This document shows, in pieces, positions 61,869-64,000 of a stretch of 64,000 bases of DNA. Source of the DNA: UBA5239 sp040394635 (GTDB taxonomy: Bacteria > Verrucomicrobiota > Lentisphaeria > Victivallales > Victivallaceae); assembly GCA_040394635.1 (NCBI GenBank), contig JBEBRW010000008.1, positions 58,181-122,180 of the forward strand, written 5' to 3'. The notes below the pieces were generated by a model that was given only the letters and a program-made list of their open reading frames with translations, searched no databases and was not told the origin of the DNA. How positions within the stretch are numbered: the stretch's first letter is position 1; every line of letters begins with the position of its first letter. The position numbers and the translations under genes were made by a program.

Positions 61869-63275
61869 ATGGATTACAAAGTCAAAGATATGTCGCTGGC
61901 CGACTTCGGACGCAAGGAAATCGGCATCGCCGAAAAAGAAATGCCCGGCCTCATGGCCACCCGCCGCAAATACGGCCCGGAAAAACCCTTGAAGGGTCTC
62001 AAAATCATGGGCAGCTTGCACATGACCATCCAGACCGCGGTGCTGATCGAGACCCTGACGGAACTCGGCGCGGATGTCCGCTGGTGCTCCTGCAACATTT
62101 TCTCCACTCAGGACCACGCGGCGGCGGCGATCGCGGCCACCGGCGTCCCGGTCTTCGCCTGGAAGGGCGAGACCCTCGAGGAATATTGGGAATGCACCTG
62201 GAACGCCCTGACCTGGCCCGACGGCAGCGGCCCCGACCAGATCGTTGACGACGGCGGCGACGCCACGCTGCTCATCCACCGCGGCTGCAAAGCCGAGGAC
62301 GACGCCTCTATTCTCGACGTCCCCACCGATGTTTACGAACTTCAGGTCATCAACAACCTGCTGAAAAAAGTGTTGAAGGAAAACCCCGGTCACTGGCACA
62401 AAGTCGCCCCCAGAATCAAGGGCGTTTCCGAGGAAACCACCACCGGCGTGCACCGTCTGCTCCAGATGGAAGAAAGCGGCGAACTGCTCTTCCAGGCCAT
62501 CAACGTCAATGACTCCGTGACCAAGAGCAAATTCGACAATATCTACGGCTGCCGCCATTCGCTGACCGACGGCATCAAACGTGCGCTTGACGTGCTGATC
62601 TCCGGCAAGACCGCCATGGTCTGCGGTTACGGCGACGTGGGCAAGGGCTGCGCCGAAGCCATGCGCAACGAACGCGCCCAGGTCCTGGTCTCCGAAGTTG
62701 ACCCGATCTGCGCCCTGCAGGCCTGTATGGCCGGTTTCAAGGTCACCACCGTGGAAGACGCCCTGCCTTTTGCCGATATCTTCGTCACCACTACCGGCAA
62801 CTGCAATATTATCACCGCCGAACACATGAGCAAGATGAAAGATCAGGCGATTGTCTGCAACATCGGCCATTTCGACAACGAAATCGAAGTAGCCAAGCTG
62901 GAAAAATGGCCCGGCGTGAAAAAAGAGAACATCAAGGATTTCCATTGCCCCGTGGACCGCTACGTGTTCCCGGACGGCCACAGCATTTACCTGCTGGCCG
63001 AGGGCCGCCTGGTGAACCTGGGCTGTGCGACGGGTCATCCGAGTTTCGTCATGTCCTGCAGCTTCACCAACCAGACGATTGCGCAGATCGACATCGCCAA
63101 AAATCCGGACCGCAAAGTCGGCGTCTACCGCCTGGCAAAGGAACTGGACGAAGAAGTGGCGCGTCTGCATCTGGAAAAGCTCGGCGCTAAACTGACGAAG
63201 CTGAGCCAGGCGCAGGCCGACTATATCGGCGTCAAGGTCGAGGGCCCCTACAAGCCCGAACATTACCGCTACTGA
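61869..63275 (+). CDS. ahcY: Adenosylhomocysteinase (SAH hydrolase)
   Basis: 468 residues from the ATG at 61869 (AGGAG 7 nt upstream; the adjacent ATG at 61866 is closer). It splits S-adenosylhomocysteine to adenosine and homocysteine using bound NAD. LGADVRWCSCNIFSTQDHAAAAI, EETTTGVHRL, VTKSKFDNIYGCRHSL and the NAD-site GYGDVGKGCAEAMR are canonical, as is the C-terminal KPEHYRY. It completes the metK-adenosine kinase-ahcY operon. Confidence 0.97.
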   Translation: MDYKVKDMSLADFGRKEIGIAEKEMPGLMATRRKYGPEKPLKGLKIMGSLHMTIQTAVLIETLTELGADVRWCSCNIFSTQDHAAAAIAATGVPVFAWKGETLEEYWECTWNALTWPDGSGPDQIVDDGGDATLLIHRGCKAEDDASILDVPTDVYELQVINNLLKKVLKENPGHWHKVAPRIKGVSEETTTGVHRLLQMEESGELLFQAINVNDSVTKSKFDNIYGCRHSLTDGIKRALDVLISGKTAMVCGYGDVGKGCAEAMRNERAQVLVSEVDPICALQACMAGFKVTTVEDALPFADIFVTTTGNCNIITAEHMSKMKDQAIVCNIGHFDNEIEVAKLEKWPGVKKENIKDFHCPVDRYVFPDGHSIYLLAEGRLVNLGCATGHPSFVMSCSFTNQTIAQIDIAKNPDRKVGVYRLAKELDEEVARLHLEKLGAKLTKLSQAQADYIGVKVEGPYKPEHYRY

Positions 63276-63297
63276 TAAAACACCGGCAATGCAATAC

Positions 63298-63318
63298 GAG
63301 GGGGCGCGGAGCCCCCTC
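63298..63318 (+). terminator. Hairpin after ahcY
   Basis: Perfect 8-bp stem GAGGGGGC/GCCCCCTC with a GCGGA loop, 23 bp after the stop. The following TGTTAAG is a poor U-tract, so it may be a transcript-stabilising hairpin or weak terminator. Confidence 0.6.
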
Positions 63319-63607
63319 TGTTAAGCTCAAAACCGTTGATTCTGTTTGCCTATTTCTGCTTATCGAAAAAAATAAGATTTTAGTGAACCGGAAATACCCA
63401 TATATGAAGGTAAGAGAAAATTAAGTCAATTTGTTGACGCGATAACGATAATCATAATTATATCGGACACAAAATTTTGCTCATTGTAATGGTGTTTGCC
63501 GTTTTTGCTCTGTGTGACCAGTTGATTTGACAGCAAGTCTCTTCGTGAACTGCAAATCTCAACCATTGATCCTTTCGTCGATCCGTCTGGTCAACGAACA
63601 GGTGTAG
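63319..63607. other. Gap without a recognised gene
   Basis: AT-rich at first, then of mixed composition. The frame of the symporter fragment can be read backwards from TAG 63605 for about 30 codons (ending IRLVNEQV), but it does not look like symporter sequence. No RNA gene or repeat seen. Confidence 0.5.
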
Positions 63608-64000
63608 GCAGAAAAACGCTTGAGCCACGGCGATGAAGTGCCGCCGGTTAAAACCTGGACCTGGCGTAATTTCCACCAGAAACTTATCGGTACCACCACC
63701 GGTGATAAAGTCATTGCCTGGAGCGTGTTCATCTGGTCGCTGGTTTACAGCTTCGGCATTATGTTCTGCGGAGTGCTGCTGTGGAACGCAATCAGCCCAT
63801 GGCCCGCGGAACGCTGGAGTGTTTATTTCTTCATCACCCAAATTGTGGCTGCCTTGATCATCGGCATTATTTCGACAGTATGGTTCATGGTCGGCGGCCT
63901 GGTTGACATCCGCGCCTTGTTTCGTGACCTCAAAGCCCGCATTGCCAATCCGCTCGACGACGGCCGCGTGGAGGGGCATGTGTCGCTGGCGGACAAAGCC
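63608..64000 (+). pseudogene. C-terminal part of a sodium:solute symporter (5' end missing, runs off window)
   Basis: In-frame sequence from 63608 reads AEKRLSHGDEVPPVKTWTWRNF, then two hydrophobic helices (VIAWSVFIWSLVYSFGIMF and FFITQIVAALIIGIISTVWF). It continues into DIRALFRDLKARIANPLDDGRVEGHVSLAD at the edge. That pattern is the C-terminal end of SSS-family symporters in this bacterial group. A TAG at 63605 closes the frame and no start codon with a Shine-Dalgarno follows. The upstream transporter body is absent, so this is probably a truncated remnant. Confidence 0.6.

Noticed and set aside
61836..63263. 475-codon minus-strand frame opposite ahcY
   Set aside because: Antisense shadow of ahcY; no domain signature.
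63458..63979. 173-codon minus-strand frame at the right edge
   Set aside because: Opposite strand encodes recognisable symporter helices; this frame shows no family pattern.

Overview
The window is chromosomal DNA of a Gram-negative, LPS-bearing bacterium. It codes for BamA, both LptF/LptG-type permeases, a WaaG-like core glycosyltransferase and a Pal lipoprotein. The best taxonomic guess is the PVC group, most likely Lentisphaerota (Victivallis-like). This is inference from the pairing of type II pseudopilin-like proteins carrying an H-X9-DG motif with LacI/AraC regulators and large secreted carbohydrate-active proteins, plus a PVC-style CdsA signature. No rRNA, tRNA or CRISPR array was found.

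Layout. 1-532 is the 3' end of a secreted protein whose C-terminal module recurs in the beta-helix protein at 43.9-45.9 kb. 0.5-8.3 kb is a tightly packed minus-strand run: SIS isomerase, uppS, cdsA, Lrp regulator, aminotransferase, HD hydrolase, Ser/Thr kinase, recQ. An AT-rich gap (8.35-8.7 kb) with DnaA-box-like sites separates it from the plus-strand dnaN, recF, nnrD/E run, so the gap is a candidate replication origin. A REP-like double hairpin lies between dnaN and recF. 12.5-13.7 kb holds two tandem paralogous membrane proteins, the second frameshifted.

13.8-18.8 kb and 41.9-45.9 kb are two copies of one design: a TTGACT-N16-TATAAT promoter with paired CG-centred operators, a LacI regulator, an H-X9-DG pseudopilin, then a large secreted glycan-related protein. 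The second copy shares its operators with a divergent glycosidase. These are the most interesting units in the window, resembling regulated glycan-use loci built around a pseudopilin.

18.9-33.7 kb holds envelope functions: NfeD-flotillin, WaaG, an M48 lipoprotein protease, SH3 proteins, LptG, BamA-DUF493 and two surface-repeat proteins. 33.7-36.7 kb is a divergent pair of an SGNH-esterase/sialidase fusion and an AraC regulator. A 273-bp MITE-like element has inserted between the enzyme's promoter and its start codon. 36.8-39.8 kb carries an FHA protein, ftsH and a DUF167 gene. 45.9-54.4 kb holds an ankyrin fragment, a Cdc123-like protein, def, an unusual gltX, a TolC-like protein, KtrB and LptF. 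A complete 1,541-bp IS4-family element (54.6-56.1 kb) follows, with a 9-bp target duplication inside an older palindrome.

56.2-63.3 kb is housekeeping: ilvE-panC-tcdA on the minus strand, then pal, then a metK-adenosine kinase-ahcY operon that regenerates the SAM cycle. The right edge holds the 3' part of a sodium:solute symporter gene with an in-frame stop just upstream.
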